A DNA stretch of 64,000 nt from Macrolepiota albuminosa (GCA_027475525.1 JAMWFC010000051.1:2121205-2185204), one strand, 5' to 3'; numbered from the stretch's first letter, positions 22,705-35,068 are shown. Translations and numbers: made by a program. The notes: generated from the sequence alone by a model not told the origin.

Positions 22705-24734
22705 TTAACATTCATCAGGAGAGACGTCAGGTCCCGAGATTATGGCTTTAATAATACCCTTGCCATCCTCGCTTTTCCCTGCACGTGTAGCATGGAATGC
22801 TGCGATAGCATCTTTATTATGGCTTTAATAATACCCTTGCCATCCTCGCTTTTCCCTGCACGTGTAGCATGGAATGCTGCGATAGCATCTTTAACGCGTA
22901 GCTGCACATAAAAAATGGGTTGACTACTAACAATACCTTGGCAACAAAGGACTTACCGATGGGTAACCAGAGGCTTTAAGTCAATCTTGCCTCGAGCAAC
23001 AAGATCAATGGCGAGGGGGTAGGAGCCGGGCTAAGAAGCCATCAGCTAACAAAAACAAAAACAGGAACGAGCTGACTCACGCCATAACGGAATGAACCTT
23101 TATAGTTGATCTCTTTTGTCATGAGTTGTCCAACATCAATGGTGACACCGGGGTTCCCCGCACCGACCTAATCAATAATTCAGATTCATCTTGTACCAAG
23201 AACATATCGAACGCACCTGAACAATGATCCCTCCAGACTTCACGATATAGAAGGCAGTCTGAATTGACACCTCGGCGCCACTGGCATCGATAACGAGATC
23301 GATAGATTTGCTACCTCGGTCCTCAATGCCCAGTACTTCCTTCATTTTATCGGCATTACGCCTGCTGTAGGCAAGTCTATTCTCGCCTTCCCCAAGAGTA
23401 AGTGGGAGATAGGCATCAGTTGCAGCATAACTTTGGGCAAATTTAAGACGATGGGGGTTGATGTCGACAGCAACAACACGAGCTGCTCCGAGAGCTTTTG
23501 CGACAGCCATGCAAAGCAAACCAACAGGTCCACATCCAAAGACCACGATGGATTGGTTGGTGCGAAATCCACCAAGTGTTGATACGGAATGGACGCCAAC
23601 TGAGAGAGGCTCGATCTGTACACGATGGATTGGTTGGTGCGAAATCCACCAAGTGTTGATACGGAATGGACGCCAACTGAGAGAGGCTCGATCTGTAATA
23701 GAGTACGTGAGTGAGAACATGAAGTTCGTCAGTAAACTTTGCAATGCTTTACCATGGCGCCATCTTCGAGAGAAACATTATTCGGGAGGGGGAAGGCGAG
23801 ATCAGCGGGCAAACGATAATACCTCGCCAAAGTACCATCGTAGGGCGGTGTAGCAGCAAAGATGATGTCGGGGCAAAGCTGTACCGAAGATATAATTAGC
23901 TGGCCACTCTTGAGATTGAAAAGACATACTTCATAGCGACCAGACTTGCACAAATCGCACCTTTCTTGCGGGGCATGAGTCAATAGATTAGTGTGATATT
24001 TTGGTCAACATTGACTTACTACATGTTGCGCCAGGTTCCAATGCGACACGATCGCCGACCTTGAGATGCTTCACATCGGGTCCAACTGGTTGAGTAGTCA
24101 GTGCAATGTACTTTCCTTTCAAACACGATCGCCGACCTTGAGATGCTTCACATCGGGTCCAACTGGTTGAGTAGTCAGTGCAATGTACTTTCCTTTCAAC
24201 ATTTTGGACGTTTACCCTTTGCAACGATGCCAGAGGATTCGTGCCCAAGCACCTACTCAACGCTTGGCGGCATTCCAGTGTCAGTCCATTAACAACTCAC
24301 CATCGGATTTTTGACGATGAAGTCACCTATACGGCCATGAGTGAGATAATGAACCTACAGATAGTGTCTCAGTTCGAGAACAACAGAGAGGTTCAGCCTC
24401 CAGCCCTCAGATCGTACGTACATCGGAACCACAGATGCCTGGGCGATTGGAGTGATAAACATGAGAGGTTCAGCCTCCAGCCCTCAGATCGTACGTACAT
24501 CGGAACCACAGATGCCTGGGCGATTGGAGTGATAAACATATATGGTAGCAGGAAGGAAGAAATTGCATTCACCAGTCTTTTGACCTCGATGAGGACCTGA
24601 TCACCGAGGGCTGTGACAAACAACCTTGTCAAGCTGTATCAGTGGAGAACGTATGTCATACTTTCTGGGATTGGGCGCTGTTCGTAGGCAACGTCTTCTA
24701 CGGCGCGAAGGACGAAGGAAGGATTATCGAACAT
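22705..24734 (-). CDS. XYL2: Zinc-dependent xylitol/sorbitol dehydrogenase (MDR family)
   Basis: NAD-dependent polyol dehydrogenase that oxidises xylitol or sorbitol to the ketose in the cytosol. It begins MFDNPSFVLRAVEDVAYEQR. HGRIGDFIVKNPM/VLGHESSG spans an intron and holds the GHE catalytic-zinc motif. CDLCKSGRYEVC supplies structural-zinc cysteines. FGCGPVGLLCMAVAKALGA is the Rossmann loop, followed by VAVDINPHRL whose Asp favours NAD over NADP. The end reads GSFRYGPGSYPLAIDL and KAIISGPD. Many short introns split it. Five 77-base duplications fall in this gene (22739, 23544, 24046, 24386, 24685); the last one repeats the start codon (24734 and 24811). Xylitol versus sorbitol preference cannot be told from sequence alone. 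Confidence 0.88.
22739..22892. repeat. Exact 77-bp tandem duplication 11
   Basis: Copies at 22739-22815 and 22816-22892 are identical. They cover the last coding exon of the polyol dehydrogenase (AFHATRAGKS region). Confidence 0.97.
23544..23697. repeat. Exact 77-bp tandem duplication 12
   Basis: Copies at 23544-23620 and 23621-23697 are identical. They repeat the coding sequence for IEPLSVGVHSVSTLGGFRTN in the polyol dehydrogenase. Confidence 0.97.
24046..24199. repeat. Exact 77-bp tandem duplication 13
   Basis: Copies at 24046-24122 and 24123-24199 are identical. They lie in the polyol dehydrogenase exon encoding TTQPVGPDVKHLKVGDRV. Confidence 0.97.
24386..24539. repeat. Exact 77-bp tandem duplication 14
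   Basis: Copies at 24386-24462 and 24463-24539 are identical. They lie in the 5' part of the polyol dehydrogenase gene, mostly intron. Confidence 0.97.
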
Positions 24735-24838
24735 GATACAGATGGGAAGTAGTTGGAGTTATAGGCAACGTCTTCTACGGCGCGAAGGACGAAGGAAGGA
24801 TTATCGAACATGATACAGATGGGAAGTAGTTGGAGTTA
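24685..24838. repeat. Exact 77-bp tandem duplication 15
   Basis: Copies at 24685-24761 and 24762-24838 are identical. The unit contains the polyol dehydrogenase start codon and its first exon. Confidence 0.97.
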
Positions 24839-25206
24839 GAGGAGGAAGTGAAACCATTTATGAGTCTCGGGAGTATATGTGATCAGCGGACCGCCAGACC
24901 CGGGTACGCGGTCACGGAAATAAAACGTGGAAAACATAATCACCTCGTGAGCGCGTCCCTGGTATGCCGTCGCGTGGTCTCGACGCGTTGCCTATTTTTA
25001 GTCAGTTTCTCTGCCTATATGGGGAATGTCACATTCCTCTTCCGGCAACCGTCAGCCTCGCCTCCTTTAAAGTATCCTTCCCTGTTTTCTGCCCGTCCCC
25101 CACTTCCTTTCTTCTTACTTTCACCTTTCAACCTTACTTCTAGTCAACCTTCTTCAAATCGCTCTTTCTCTTTTCAAATTTGTTTCATATCGCCTTTTTT
25201 TTCATT
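24839..25206. promoter_or_regulatory. Divergent promoter; pyrimidine-rich kinase leader
   Basis: About 370 bases between the divergent dehydrogenase and kinase starts. The last 130 bases before the kinase ATG are strongly C/T-rich, with a possible TATA-like TTTAAAGTA near 25066. Pyrimidine-rich leaders are common in front of active fungal genes. Confidence 0.4.
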
Positions 25207-26687
25207 ATGGGCCGCATTGCTGTCACCGACTCCATGCCTGACCTCAACGGACTGACTATTGACAATGGACGCCTCAAGCTTCTGGAAAGCTTAGGCTCTG
25301 GTGCTTATGGCAAGGTCTATCGTGCTCTCGATATCTTGTCTCCTCTAGATAAGCCTATCTACTACGCCGTCAAATGTCTGCTCAGGCCAGAGAAGGGTTC
25401 CCACCAAGAACAGTTTCAGAAACGTGAAATCACCTTGCACAAGTTAGTTTGCGACCACCCGAATATTCTGACTCTCCATCGCGTCGTCCATGATGAAAAG
25501 TACCTTTTCGTCGTACTCGATTATTGCCCTGGAGGGGACCTGTTCGCTGCTATAACAGAGGCCCGTGTCTTTCATAACAAGGTTCAACTTGTCAAGAGGT
25601 CTTTCGTTCAGCTCATCGATGCCGTAAGCTATTGCCACGACAAAAGTGTTTTTCATCGCGACATAAAACCAGAGAATGTCCTGTGCTCAGGGAGCGGTAT
25701 CGATATTCGCCTTGCAGATTTCGGTCTTTCGACTCAGGATCACATATCAAGTGACTTTGGTTGCGGTAGTTCTTATTATATGAGTCCTGGTAAGCCTCGA
25801 TTCGTCGCTCTTACGCTTATCGTTAATGTCAGCCGCTAGAATGCATTGGAAAGGAGCTCTCAGTAGGCCGCTACTCCACTCGTTACAGTGATATCTGGTC
25901 CCTCGGTGTCATTCTTACAAACATGATATCTGGTCGCAATCCATGGCGTTACGCGACAGCCAAAGATGATTGCTTTTCTGCGTACTTGCACGACAGAGAT
26001 TTTCTTCGCCAAGTCCTTCCTATATCTCACGGGGCAAACAACATTCTCAAGCGGATATTCAGAATCAACCCTTTGAGCCGTATAACTTTACGTGAACTAC
26101 GCCACGAGATCCTGGCCGTCGACACTTTCTTCATGACGGAGGAAGAGCTCGCAGGTGCTAACTCGACCGTTCGTGCAGCCGCCAGAACATACTCGGAAGG
26201 TAAGCCACACGAGGCGCAGGTTGCTGTGGTATCAAATGGAACGGTTTTTGAACATAGTGAGGAAACGGACAGCTCTCTCAGCTCGGATGAAATCTATGCA
26301 TTCGACAGTCCTCCGGCCGAAGACGGACCGCCACCCATACCCTTGGAGCCTCCTACTACCTTCTTGACAGTGCCTGGGGCCGATGTTAATTCTGGTTCTG
26401 CTTCTTCTAGCTCTCGCACTCTAGGTTCTACCAACTCGGGCTCAGACAGCGACGGACCCGTTACGCCTGCCACATATGCTTTTGATCCCGCTGTTGAAGT
26501 TCCTGACCTACCAGATGGTCAGACTCTCGGCCGGCCGGCGATATGTGCTGCTTCCGATCCCGCCAAGCTGCCTCACTCTGCAAAATCGGTGATCGAGGCC
26601 AAAGTCAAGAAAATGACGAATGGCAAGAGGCTTTTCCGTCTGGCTTTCGAACGTCTCAAAGGGCACTCATCTATAACTGGATCTTAG
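25207..26687 (+). CDS. Ser/Thr protein kinase of the Ran1/Vhs1/Sks1 type
   Basis: Complete kinase domain at residues of about 20-320: glycine loop GSGAYGKVY, lysine in YYAVKCLLRP, glutamate in REITLHKL, catalytic HRDIKPENVL, DFG, and the activation-segment end GCGSSYYMSPE. The GCGSSYYMSPE form and the short inserts match S. pombe Ran1 (Pat1, a meiosis repressor) and yeast Vhs1/Sks1 (glucose adaptation). One intron at 25790-25839 splits SPE and is frame-preserving. After the kinase domain a Ser/Pro/Asp-rich tail of about 190 residues has no recognisable domain. The start is the ATG at 25207 following a pyrimidine-rich leader. The subfamily call is firm; the biological role here is inference. 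Confidence 0.9.
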
Positions 26688-27197
26688 TGGGCAAGCAGCA
26701 GGCTTTTCGTTTCAATATCTACCTTCTGCATCCATACTTTACAAACTATTATACATACATTCCTTTGAAATATTTTAAATATCAGATGTTATAAAGGCTC
26801 TTGAATTCGGCCGATAAGCGGATGGTTGGATGAACCGCCATGTTTTGGCCAAAAGCCGAATAGAGCTTTGACCGCCTTTGAATTCGGCCGATAAGCGGAT
26901 GGTTGGATGAACCGCCATGTTTTGGCCAAAAGCCGAATAGAGCTTTGACCGCCTGCTTTGGCGCTTCGGCGTCCCAAGTAGATAGAATATTGGATACGAG
27001 TATCTTTTGGTCGCTCTAAGGCCAGTTGCCCAAATCTGCTTTGGATAAATGTATAAATGTGTGGACTGGCTTTCGGCCGGAGATCAGATCCGATTATCAA
27101 AGCACGTGCGAATTGTGTAAAACTGGCCACCAGCCAAAACATCTTTCTATATCGTACCACCATCTTCCATCTCTTCCACCCTTTCCGCATCTCAAAA
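26688..27197. other. Intergenic between kinase and MET6
   Basis: Holds duplication 16 and, at its end, a pyrimidine-rich MET6 leader. No supported reading frame is seen. Confidence 0.5.
26801..26954. repeat. Exact 77-bp tandem duplication 16
   Basis: Copies at 26801-26877 and 26878-26954 are identical. They lie in non-coding DNA 114 bases after the kinase stop. Confidence 0.97.
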
Positions 27198-29910
27198 ATG
27201 GTCCTTTCCAGTGTCCTTGGTTTCCCCCGCATCGGTTAGAGCACTTGTGGTTGATTTTTTTAACGCGGTTTCACTAATATGCAACAGGTGCAAACCGTGA
27301 AATCAAGAAGGCCGTTGAAGCCTACTGGGCTGGCAAGCTCTCTGCCGAAGATCTCAATAAGGCTGCCGCCGAGGTCAAGAAGGCCAGCTGGAACTCTGTC
27401 AAAGCCCAGGGAGTTGACTTCGTCCCCAGGTATGTGTACTGATCTCCATCGATCGTATAGATAAACAAAGACTGATTGGCATATTATCAAGTGGTGAATT
27501 TTCCCTCTACGATCATGTTCTTGATCATGCAGCTGCTTTCAATGTAATCCCCAAGCGTTACGTTGGACTCGGTCTTTCACCTCTTGATGTCTATTTTGCT
27601 ATGGGCCGTGGTCGCCAGTCTGAAGGTGTCGATGTCCCTGCCTCGGAAATGAAGAAGTGGTACGTTCCGTTTTTTTGTACCTCGGCTAATTCGTGCCTTG
27701 ATTATCTTGAGATGGACCCTGAAATCTTTGCCTTTTTAGGTTTGACTCTAACTACCACTTTGTCGTCCCCGAGTTCTCTGAAGAAACCGACTTCAAGCTG
27801 AACTTCAACAAAGCCCTCGAGGAATACAACGAGGCTAAGGCTGCTGGCATCACCACGCGCCCTGTCATACTTGGTCCCGTCTCTTTCCTTGTCCTTGGCA
27901 AGGCCGCTAAGGGTTCCAAGCCTGGCTTCCAGCCCATCTCTCTCCTCCCAAAACTCCTTCCTATCTACAGCAAACTCCTTTCAGACCTCAAGGATGCTGG
28001 CGCTGAATGGGTCCAAATTGATGAGCCTGTCCTTGTTCTCGATAGCGCGGCCTCCCTCGAGAAGGAGTTCACCTCTACCTATTCTGAGCTTGCCCCCCTT
28101 GCTCCTAAGATTCTCCTCACGACCTACTTCGCCCGTCTCGACTCCAACTTGAACTTTGTTGCCAAGCTCCCCATTGCCGGTCTCCACGTTGATCTTGACC
28201 GTGCACCCGGCCAGCTCCAGGAAGTTGTTGATGCCATTAAGAATACCAATATTGTTCTTTCTCTCGGTCTCGTTTCCGGTCGTAATATCTGGAAAACTGA
28301 CTTTGATGCTGCCCTCAAACTTGGAAAGGTTGCTGTTGACGTTCTTGGCCAGGAACGCGTTATTGTCGCCACCTCATCTTCCCTCCTTCACACTCCCGTC
28401 ACTCTCGCCTCTGAGACTAAGCTGACCCCTGAGCAGAAGGACTGGTTCTCGTTTGCCACCGAGAAAGCGGGTGAGGTTGCCACCATTGCCGCCGCTCTCT
28501 CCAACTCTCAGGACCCCAAGGTTGCTGCCGCCCTTGAAGCCAACAAAACATCCATTGCTGCTCGTCGTGCCTTTGAGGCTGGCTCCGATGACACGGTCCG
28601 TAAGCGTGTTGCTGCTATCACACCTGATCAGCTGGAGCGCAAGAGTCCCTTCGCTGTTCGTAAGGAGATTCAGGCTAAACACATAAACCTTCCCAAGTTC
28701 CCCACTACCACCATTGGATCCTTCCCTGTATATCTATTTGTTTGGTTAAAGCGGACAAGATGTGCTAATGTTTTGTTTTTAGCAAACCAAGGAGATCCGT
28801 CTTGCTCGTGCCAAGCTTGGCAAAGGCGAACTCACTTCTGAGCAATACGAAGAGTTCATCAAGAAGGAGATTGAGACTGTTGTCCGCTTCCAGGAGAAAA
28901 TCGGCCTTGATCTCTTGGTCCATGGTGAACCGGAGCGAAACGACATGGTTCAATACTTTGGTGAGCAGTTGAATGGTTTCGTCTTCACCCAAAATGCTTG
29001 GGTCCAGAGCTATGGTTCCCGGTGAGTTACGTCGTAACATCTTCCAGATTTTTTCATCTTAGCTTCCCTACTCAGTTATGTCCGTCCTCCCATTATCGTC
29101 TCTGATGTCAGCCGCCCCGGTCCTATGACTGTGAAGTGGAGCAGCTACGCTCAAAGCCTCACCAACAAGCCTATGAAGGGAATGCTGACTGGACCAGTTA
29201 CTATTCTCAATTGGTCATTCCCTCGTGCTGATGTATCTCGTGAGCTGCAGTCCAAGCAGCTTGCTCTTGCTCTTCGCGACGAAGTTGTCGACCTCGAGAA
29301 GGCTGGCATTCATGCTATCCAGGTCGACGAGCCTGCCATTCGCGAGGGTGTATGTATCAAATTATTCTCCATGTCTTCCACTATTAACATTATTCCACCA
29401 GCTTCCTCTCCGTCGTGCTGACTGGGATGCTTACCTCAAGTGGGCCGTTGACTCCTTCAAGCTTGCCACCGCTGGTGTTAGCGACACCCTCCAGACTCAC
29501 TCCCACTTCTGCTACTCTGACTTCGATGATATCTTCCCATCCATCCAGCGCCTCGACGCTGATGTTATCTCTATCGAGGCTTCCAAGGCTGACATGAAAC
29601 TCCTTAACACCTTCAAGCACTACGGCTACTCCAACCAGATTGGCCCCGGTGTCTATGATATTCACTCTCCTCGTGTTCCTGGAGAACAGGAGATCAAGGA
29701 CCGTGTTAAGGCCATGCTCGACATCCTCCCCGATTCTCTCCTTTTCGTTAACCCTGTGAGAATTAGACTTTTGGTTCGTAAATTCTCGGTATTCTAACGA
29801 ATTTGACTTTTTAGGACTGTGGTTTGAAGACCCGCGGATGGAAGGAGACTGAGGCATCACTTGTCAACCTTGTCAATGGTGCTAAGTGGGCCCGCGAGAA
29901 CTATGCTTAA
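27198..29910 (+). CDS. MET6: Cobalamin-independent methionine synthase
   Basis: Transfers the methyl group of 5-methyltetrahydropteroyl-polyglutamate to homocysteine, making methionine in the cytosol. It begins [20 protein letters not shown]. The N-terminal half has [14 protein letters not shown] and [12 protein letters not shown]. The catalytic half starts at [19 protein letters not shown] and has [32 protein letters not shown] and [10 protein letters not shown]. Its end has HSHFCYSDF (zinc His and Cys), SIEASKADM and [12 protein letters not shown] with the second zinc Cys. Introns sit near 27235-27288, 27430-27490, 27660-27740, 28730-28782, 29020-29075, 29350-29402 and 29756-29815. The codon use is biased to C-ending codons, consistent with high expression. 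It ends ENYA with the stop at 29908-29910. Nothing looks broken. Confidence 0.97.
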
Positions 29911-30195
29911 ATGCCTTGTTTCTCCGCTTCAACAGCGTTCATATACGGACTGATTATATCAAAAGCGCTCTCTCAACCTTACCGGTTGTTGGGCGAATCG
30001 CACTGTTGTAATTTATTCAACAGCGTAGTGGGGCGCAGATGTTGCTATCTATCTGGTCGCTGAGTGCTTCGGAAGGAGGCAGGAACTTTGCGGCGTTGGT
30101 GTAGTAAGTAGTGTTTGGATTTCAACAATCCCCGCGGGTCATGAATGTATTGTATAAAATTACCTATGATCATGCCACCATGTATCAATTTCCGC

Positions 30196-30349
30196 CTACC
30201 ACACGGTCAGGAAATGTTAATATCAATGAGATGGAAGTAATTAGGACGTGTTACGAGCTGAAGATACGGTGTCTACCACACGGTCAGGAAATGTTAATAT
30301 CAATGAGATGGAAGTAATTAGGACGTGTTACGAGCTGAAGATACGGTGT
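30196..30349. repeat. Exact 77-bp tandem duplication 17
   Basis: Copies at 30196-30272 and 30273-30349 are identical; non-coding. Confidence 0.97.
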
Positions 30350-30598
30350 ATCCCTTTCTCGAACACATGACAGAAGTAGGGGAGACGGTCGACCGAACGG
30401 CTCCTCCGCATGGTGACACACAGCACTCATCTTCGAGGAAATGAACGGAACGCTACCTGGGGGTGAACACGAAGCCACAAAGAAATAATATCTGTTACGA
30501 GACTAACAGGTTGTCTATTGAGACGAATTCATGTAACGACTGTGCAGGAACACACCTCCACCACGAGGATTTGCCATCGCTTACAAAGTCCGGTTGAG

Positions 30599-30752
30599 AT
30601 GGAAACAAAGAAACACCCAGAAAACACGCGGAGAGCACGCCACGCAAGGATATACGCCGAAAAAGACACGAGTACATGGAAACAAAGAAACACCCAGAAA
30701 ACACGCGGAGAGCACGCCACGCAAGGATATACGCCGAAAAAGACACGAGTAC
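30599..30752. repeat. Exact 77-bp tandem duplication 18
   Basis: Copies at 30599-30675 and 30676-30752 are identical; non-coding. Confidence 0.97.
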
Positions 30753-30943
30753 AGCCATGCGCGAATACTATCAGATGAAGGGACATGTCGCCAAGAAGTA
30801 AGTGCCCGAGATTAGGACGAGCATCGCTATATCCATGGAAAGCCAGTACCGAGATGGAGTGGAATATCTGGATGGACCAGTGATTCTGGTCGAAAAGATA
30901 CATCACAAGCGTATGTAGGGCCAAGCCAGCATAGTAATGACAC

Positions 30944-31097
30944 CCGTCACGGGAGGGTCTCCACAATCCACGAGGCAAGATTTTGGAGAATGTGATAACC
31001 AGTTGAACCCGTTCGTGACACCGTCACGGGAGGGTCTCCACAATCCACGAGGCAAGATTTTGGAGAATGTGATAACCAGTTGAACCCGTTCGTGACA
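30944..31097. repeat. Exact 77-bp tandem duplication 19
   Basis: Copies at 30944-31020 and 31021-31097 are identical; non-coding. Confidence 0.97.
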
Positions 31098-31550
31098 CCT
31101 GATCACTCGGACCAATGTATATTTGATATGATCATGTCACATACTTTGAACGTTATGGCGTATTTCCACCCTGGCTCTGGAGTGTAAATTCAAGACGTTC
31201 ATTAGCCCTTACAAACATGAATCAATATATTATAAAGATCAGGGCTGATAAACTGAAGACAGGAAAGCACGAGATGAGCTATTTACTGTGTTTCGACCGA
31301 AATGACCTCCCCCTTCCGATCTACCTCTGAGGTAGCAGTGACAAACACTTAAAGTCTACCTGTAGCGCTTATATGACTGCCACGGACGAGGGATCCGTTC
31401 CATTAGAGTGTTGTAACTTTTCACTTGGAGACAAGGCCCCGAGTGGATTCCAGCGAAATCGGAAAGCAGTGATAAATCTGTATGCTGCGAGCACAATGTG
31501 CTCAGCAGGCGATGCGACGATCAATGGTGTGGATGTATGCGCGCCATCGA

Positions 31551-31844
31551 TCAATATCCATCCCTCTCAAATTGGCTATTGAGGGAGTTGGTCCGAGTAG
31601 AGTTGATACACTCAAGAATGTGTTTGAGAGACAATGTCCTCGATTTTCTCTGCTTTTGTGGGGGTTGAATGGTAGATGTAGTGGAAGTCTGATCGTTGGT
31701 TGACGGGCGAAGAGCCTGGAGCAGGTCCGAATAAATCTGGTGGACCTCACGCGGGGATTGAGGCGCATGTAAGAGGCTGAAAGCGTTTGGAGACGATAGG
31801 AAGGCGGGTGAGTAAGACGAGGTGTGGGTGGAGGGGTAAGACAT
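31551..31844 (-). CDS. Possible small Ser/Thr-rich protein
   Basis: A 97-codon open frame beginning MSYPSTHTSSYSPAFLSSPN, with a central SPREVHQIYSDLLQALRPS that could be a helix and a basic stretch PPQKQRKSRTLSLKHILE. The composition is protein-like and it stands alone in a gene-poor interval. No family is recognised, no other exon is obvious, and it may be chance. Confidence 0.3.
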   Translation of the reverse strand: MSYPSTHTSSYSPAFLSSPNAFSLLHAPQSPREVHQIYSDLLQALRPSTNDQTSTTSTIQPPQKQRKSRTLSLKHILECINSTRTNSLNSQFERDGY

Positions 31845-32815
31845 CGCGAAGGATTAAGTCGCAGACTTTTGTGTAGTTAAGGCAAGCTTGCGAGAATGAT
31901 TGAGATATCGTGTGGGTGACGATTGAGGAGATACCAAGGAAGAAGCGGAAGACATCCCGCTAGTTTAAGTAGCTCCTTGGATCTGAGTATCCAGGCTCAC
32001 GTCATTTTGCATTAATGATCATCAGATCCGAAGACTTGATATAGATCTCCCAGATCATGAAACATCATGCATCAGTGATGGCAGTGACACATGAAAGCCC
32101 AAGGTGGTAACATGAGGCATCCCCCTCGAGCTCTTGATGAGCCCACAAATCCACAAACATCAAGCCCAGTGAGAACGGGACATGGGACAAGCTGTGATGT
32201 TCAGAATGAAAATTTCTGTTGCGTTATGGCAAGCACCGAGACGTTATCAAAATGATTGAGGATTATCACTCGGATTGAGCCGAAGAAAATGAGCAAAATC
32301 AATCATGTCCACCCACTAAAAGTCACATCCTCTCACACATTCCATTGCCGCCTCTTCCTCTTGCGGTTAATGTAACGTGCCGTACATCCCTAATGACCTA
32401 TCCTCTCACCCCTGCCCTATCCCATCGAGCTCATGATGATGATCACGGGATGATTGATAGGTGTTAACCAAAACCTGGAATCACCTTGCAGAGCATGAGG
32501 GAGGATACCTACTATGTACAAGGTCAATGTTTCTATGTACGGCATAATTTCTCGACTCCTCACGTTGCGTTAACATCAGCTCGAGGAACATTATACTTGG
32601 CAAGGTAATTGGAAAAACTCCATGCAGTCTGTGTGCCAATAGATCCCACTTCGAGAGGATGGCCGACGATACAAAATGTGATTTGTACACATATTGCCTT
32701 ACGCCACATGTCTTAAGATAAAGATGCCAAGAGAACTGCAAGTGTTCTCGTGCATTCAGGTGTCAAATATATATCATCTAATGAATAAATTGTTAGATTT
32801 TCTAGATATATGCTT

Positions 32816-35068
32816 CTATTTTTCGCCTGGATTCTTGAACCTTCGCATAGCCCGGTCGCGTGCCTCCGCATGCTTTACAACTGCAAGTGGGTAACCAAGT
32901 TTTTTAGCTACAGACTCAGGAGGATTGTGCAGGTCTACAGAGAGGTGAAGGCAACCCAGAGTACAAATCAAGCATGTGCGTACCTGGACCTCGTAATTTG
33001 CTAAGCTCCGGGATCCAATGCCTGATAAAATCTCCCGTTGGATCCGCCTACATGGAACGTCAAAACACATGCGAAAGAACGCACAAAAGAACTGACTTTG
33101 GTGCTCTGAGAATATGGATTGAAAATTCGGAAGTAAGGGCAAGGATCAACTCCGGTACTCGCGCTCCATTGCCAACCTCCATTATTCGATGCGAGGTCGC
33201 CGTCAATCAGCTGTTCCATGAAATACTGAAACCGCTGGTTAAGCTATATTCCACGCATCACGATGAATGTGGGCAACGTACTCTCTCTCCAACTCTCCAG
33301 TCAATCATGAGGTCCTTCGTCAAGAACATAGCCGTTATCATCCTCATCCGGTTGTGCACCCAACCCATTTCCTTGAGACATCGCATGGTCGCGTCTACGA
33401 TAGGCACACCGGTAGTTCCTTCCTTCCATCTCCGCAACATCTCCCCATCTTCTGCCCTGTTAATGTGTTTATCTGCGGTTTCGCTATCTTCGGGAGCTTG
33501 GTGGTCTTCCCATACTACGGCAGCGAATTTCTCCAAAAAGGGACGGCCCATAGAAACCCTGGGATAGCCGACAAGGACACAGGTGTAGAAATCTCGCCAA
33601 GCAAGTTCTTGAACCCATCTACCAATCCCAGAGTTCCTGCCGCCTTCGACTTTATCGGAGTTGAGGAGCTTCATAGTAACTCTTACGCATTCTCGTATGG
33701 ATAGTACACCGGACGACAAATAAACACTGAACCAGACATATAAGCATGCGAAGAGAAATAACAGACATCGATTGGAAGATACCTGAGCCTGCTGGTCGAA
33801 TCACGATCGGCTCTATCACGGTCTTTGTCGTATTTCAGGATGCGACTCGCTTTATTGGACTTTTCCGCGCCGGGTGTCAGTGGATTGACAGCGCCAGCCT
33901 GAGACGTACGCGACTTCGAGGTCAGAAATCGCCGTAATATCTATCAATAGAATTAAAATGAGCTTAGGTGTATGAATTGAATCAGGAGCTACCTCTGCAG
34001 CGGCCTCTTCTCCTTCCGGGAAGATATCCTTCATGTTTTTGCCGTCTGCTTCTGTGAGCTCGAACCCCTCGATGGCAGTAGGAATCGGGGTGTGAAACAG
34101 TGAAGAAAATTTATCGTTCGTACGGATAGAAGAAGGGTTGGGAGTGGGCTTCGGACAGTCCTCAAGATAGTGCGGAATGTTACTATTGAGCTCACTGAGC
34201 CAGTTGCGCTGGTAGGGTGAATACACCTTCAAAAAGTTAGCGCCAGTAAACATAAGGACATCGACTACCTAAAAGCCTTACAGCGTATGTTCTTTTATCC
34301 TTGGTAAGAATGACGCCAGGCTCCACGATGCACTTATTGTGGACGAAAGTCGCCTTGATGCCTTTATCCTTGGCCAGGTCGCATACCTTCAAGTCACGAC
34401 GGAGCTCGTCAACCTCGTACTCCATGTTGGCGTAGATGTTCGTGCACCCAAAATCTGTGACCATTGAAATGATTCGATCCGCCATCGTTCGGCGAGGCGT
34501 GTGTGTTATGGAATGAAGTGGAATGTCTAGGTCAGCCAAAGACACCTGGAGGCAGGATGAGCGCAATGATCATTGTCAATTTGAAACACTATACCTTCAA
34601 CTTGGTGAGATTACGAAGTGTAAAATCAATCCTCCGAGCTGATCTGTCGTGGGCGATGTAATCCTGAGGGCTTAAAGCGAAGATGACAATCAAAGGTATT
34701 TCTTGCTCCCTGGCCTGAGAGGATGCAAGAGATAACGCCCTATTGTCGGAAACTTAAGGAAGTCAACAATAGTAAGTGAGGAAGTACGAGCGCGTACTTC
34801 GCAAGTCTGCCATTCGCATCCAGTAGACTATTGACTCGCCCTTGACTGGATTTTTAACAGAATCTTTGACGGCAGCCTCGAGTTTGAAGAAAGGGGGATC
34901 CGCGTCAACAGCGGCCGCAGCCTCTTGAGTGGCAACCTTGTTTGGTCTGAAATTGGCAGTAGTTGTGCAGAAACGTTTGTTTGATGGACTGAGTTGAGCA
35001 TTGCTGTCTCTTGCGTGCTTTGCCATTGCTATGAGGTGTGTCGTGGTGGTTGTCGCTCTTCTGAACAT
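32816..35068 (-). CDS. PHR1: CPD DNA photolyase (class I)
   Basis: Flavoenzyme that splits UV-induced cyclobutane pyrimidine dimers using light. The antenna-binding N-terminal domain has [12 protein letters not shown] (about 34800) and [20 protein letters not shown]. The middle part has [12 protein letters not shown]. The FAD-binding half contains [16 protein letters not shown] and [13 protein letters not shown], then [59 protein letters not shown] and [11 protein letters not shown]. These are the class I photolyase signatures, including [10 protein letters not shown] with its lesion-contacting Trp. The C-terminal [12 protein letters not shown] ends basic. Upstream of [11 protein letters not shown] is [14 protein letters not shown], which could be a mitochondrial presequence. 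Several introns of about 50 bases are present. Confidence 0.95.

Larger units (their letters stand above)
29911..32815. other. Gene-poor interval of 2.9 kb
   Basis: No conserved protein is readable on either strand. Long open frames near 30495-30978 are created by overlapping 77-base duplications (17 to 19) and look like chance. A 97-codon frame at 31551-31844 is listed separately as weak. The rest is unremarkable AT-balanced DNA with many short stops. Confidence 0.5.

Noticed and set aside
30529..30978. 149-codon minus-strand ORF
   Set aside because: Its length depends on duplication 18, it contains the same peptide twice in one frame, and it has no family features.
33267..33704. 145-codon ORF antisense to photolyase
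   Set aside because: It lies wholly opposite strongly conserved photolyase exons and has no protein features of its own.
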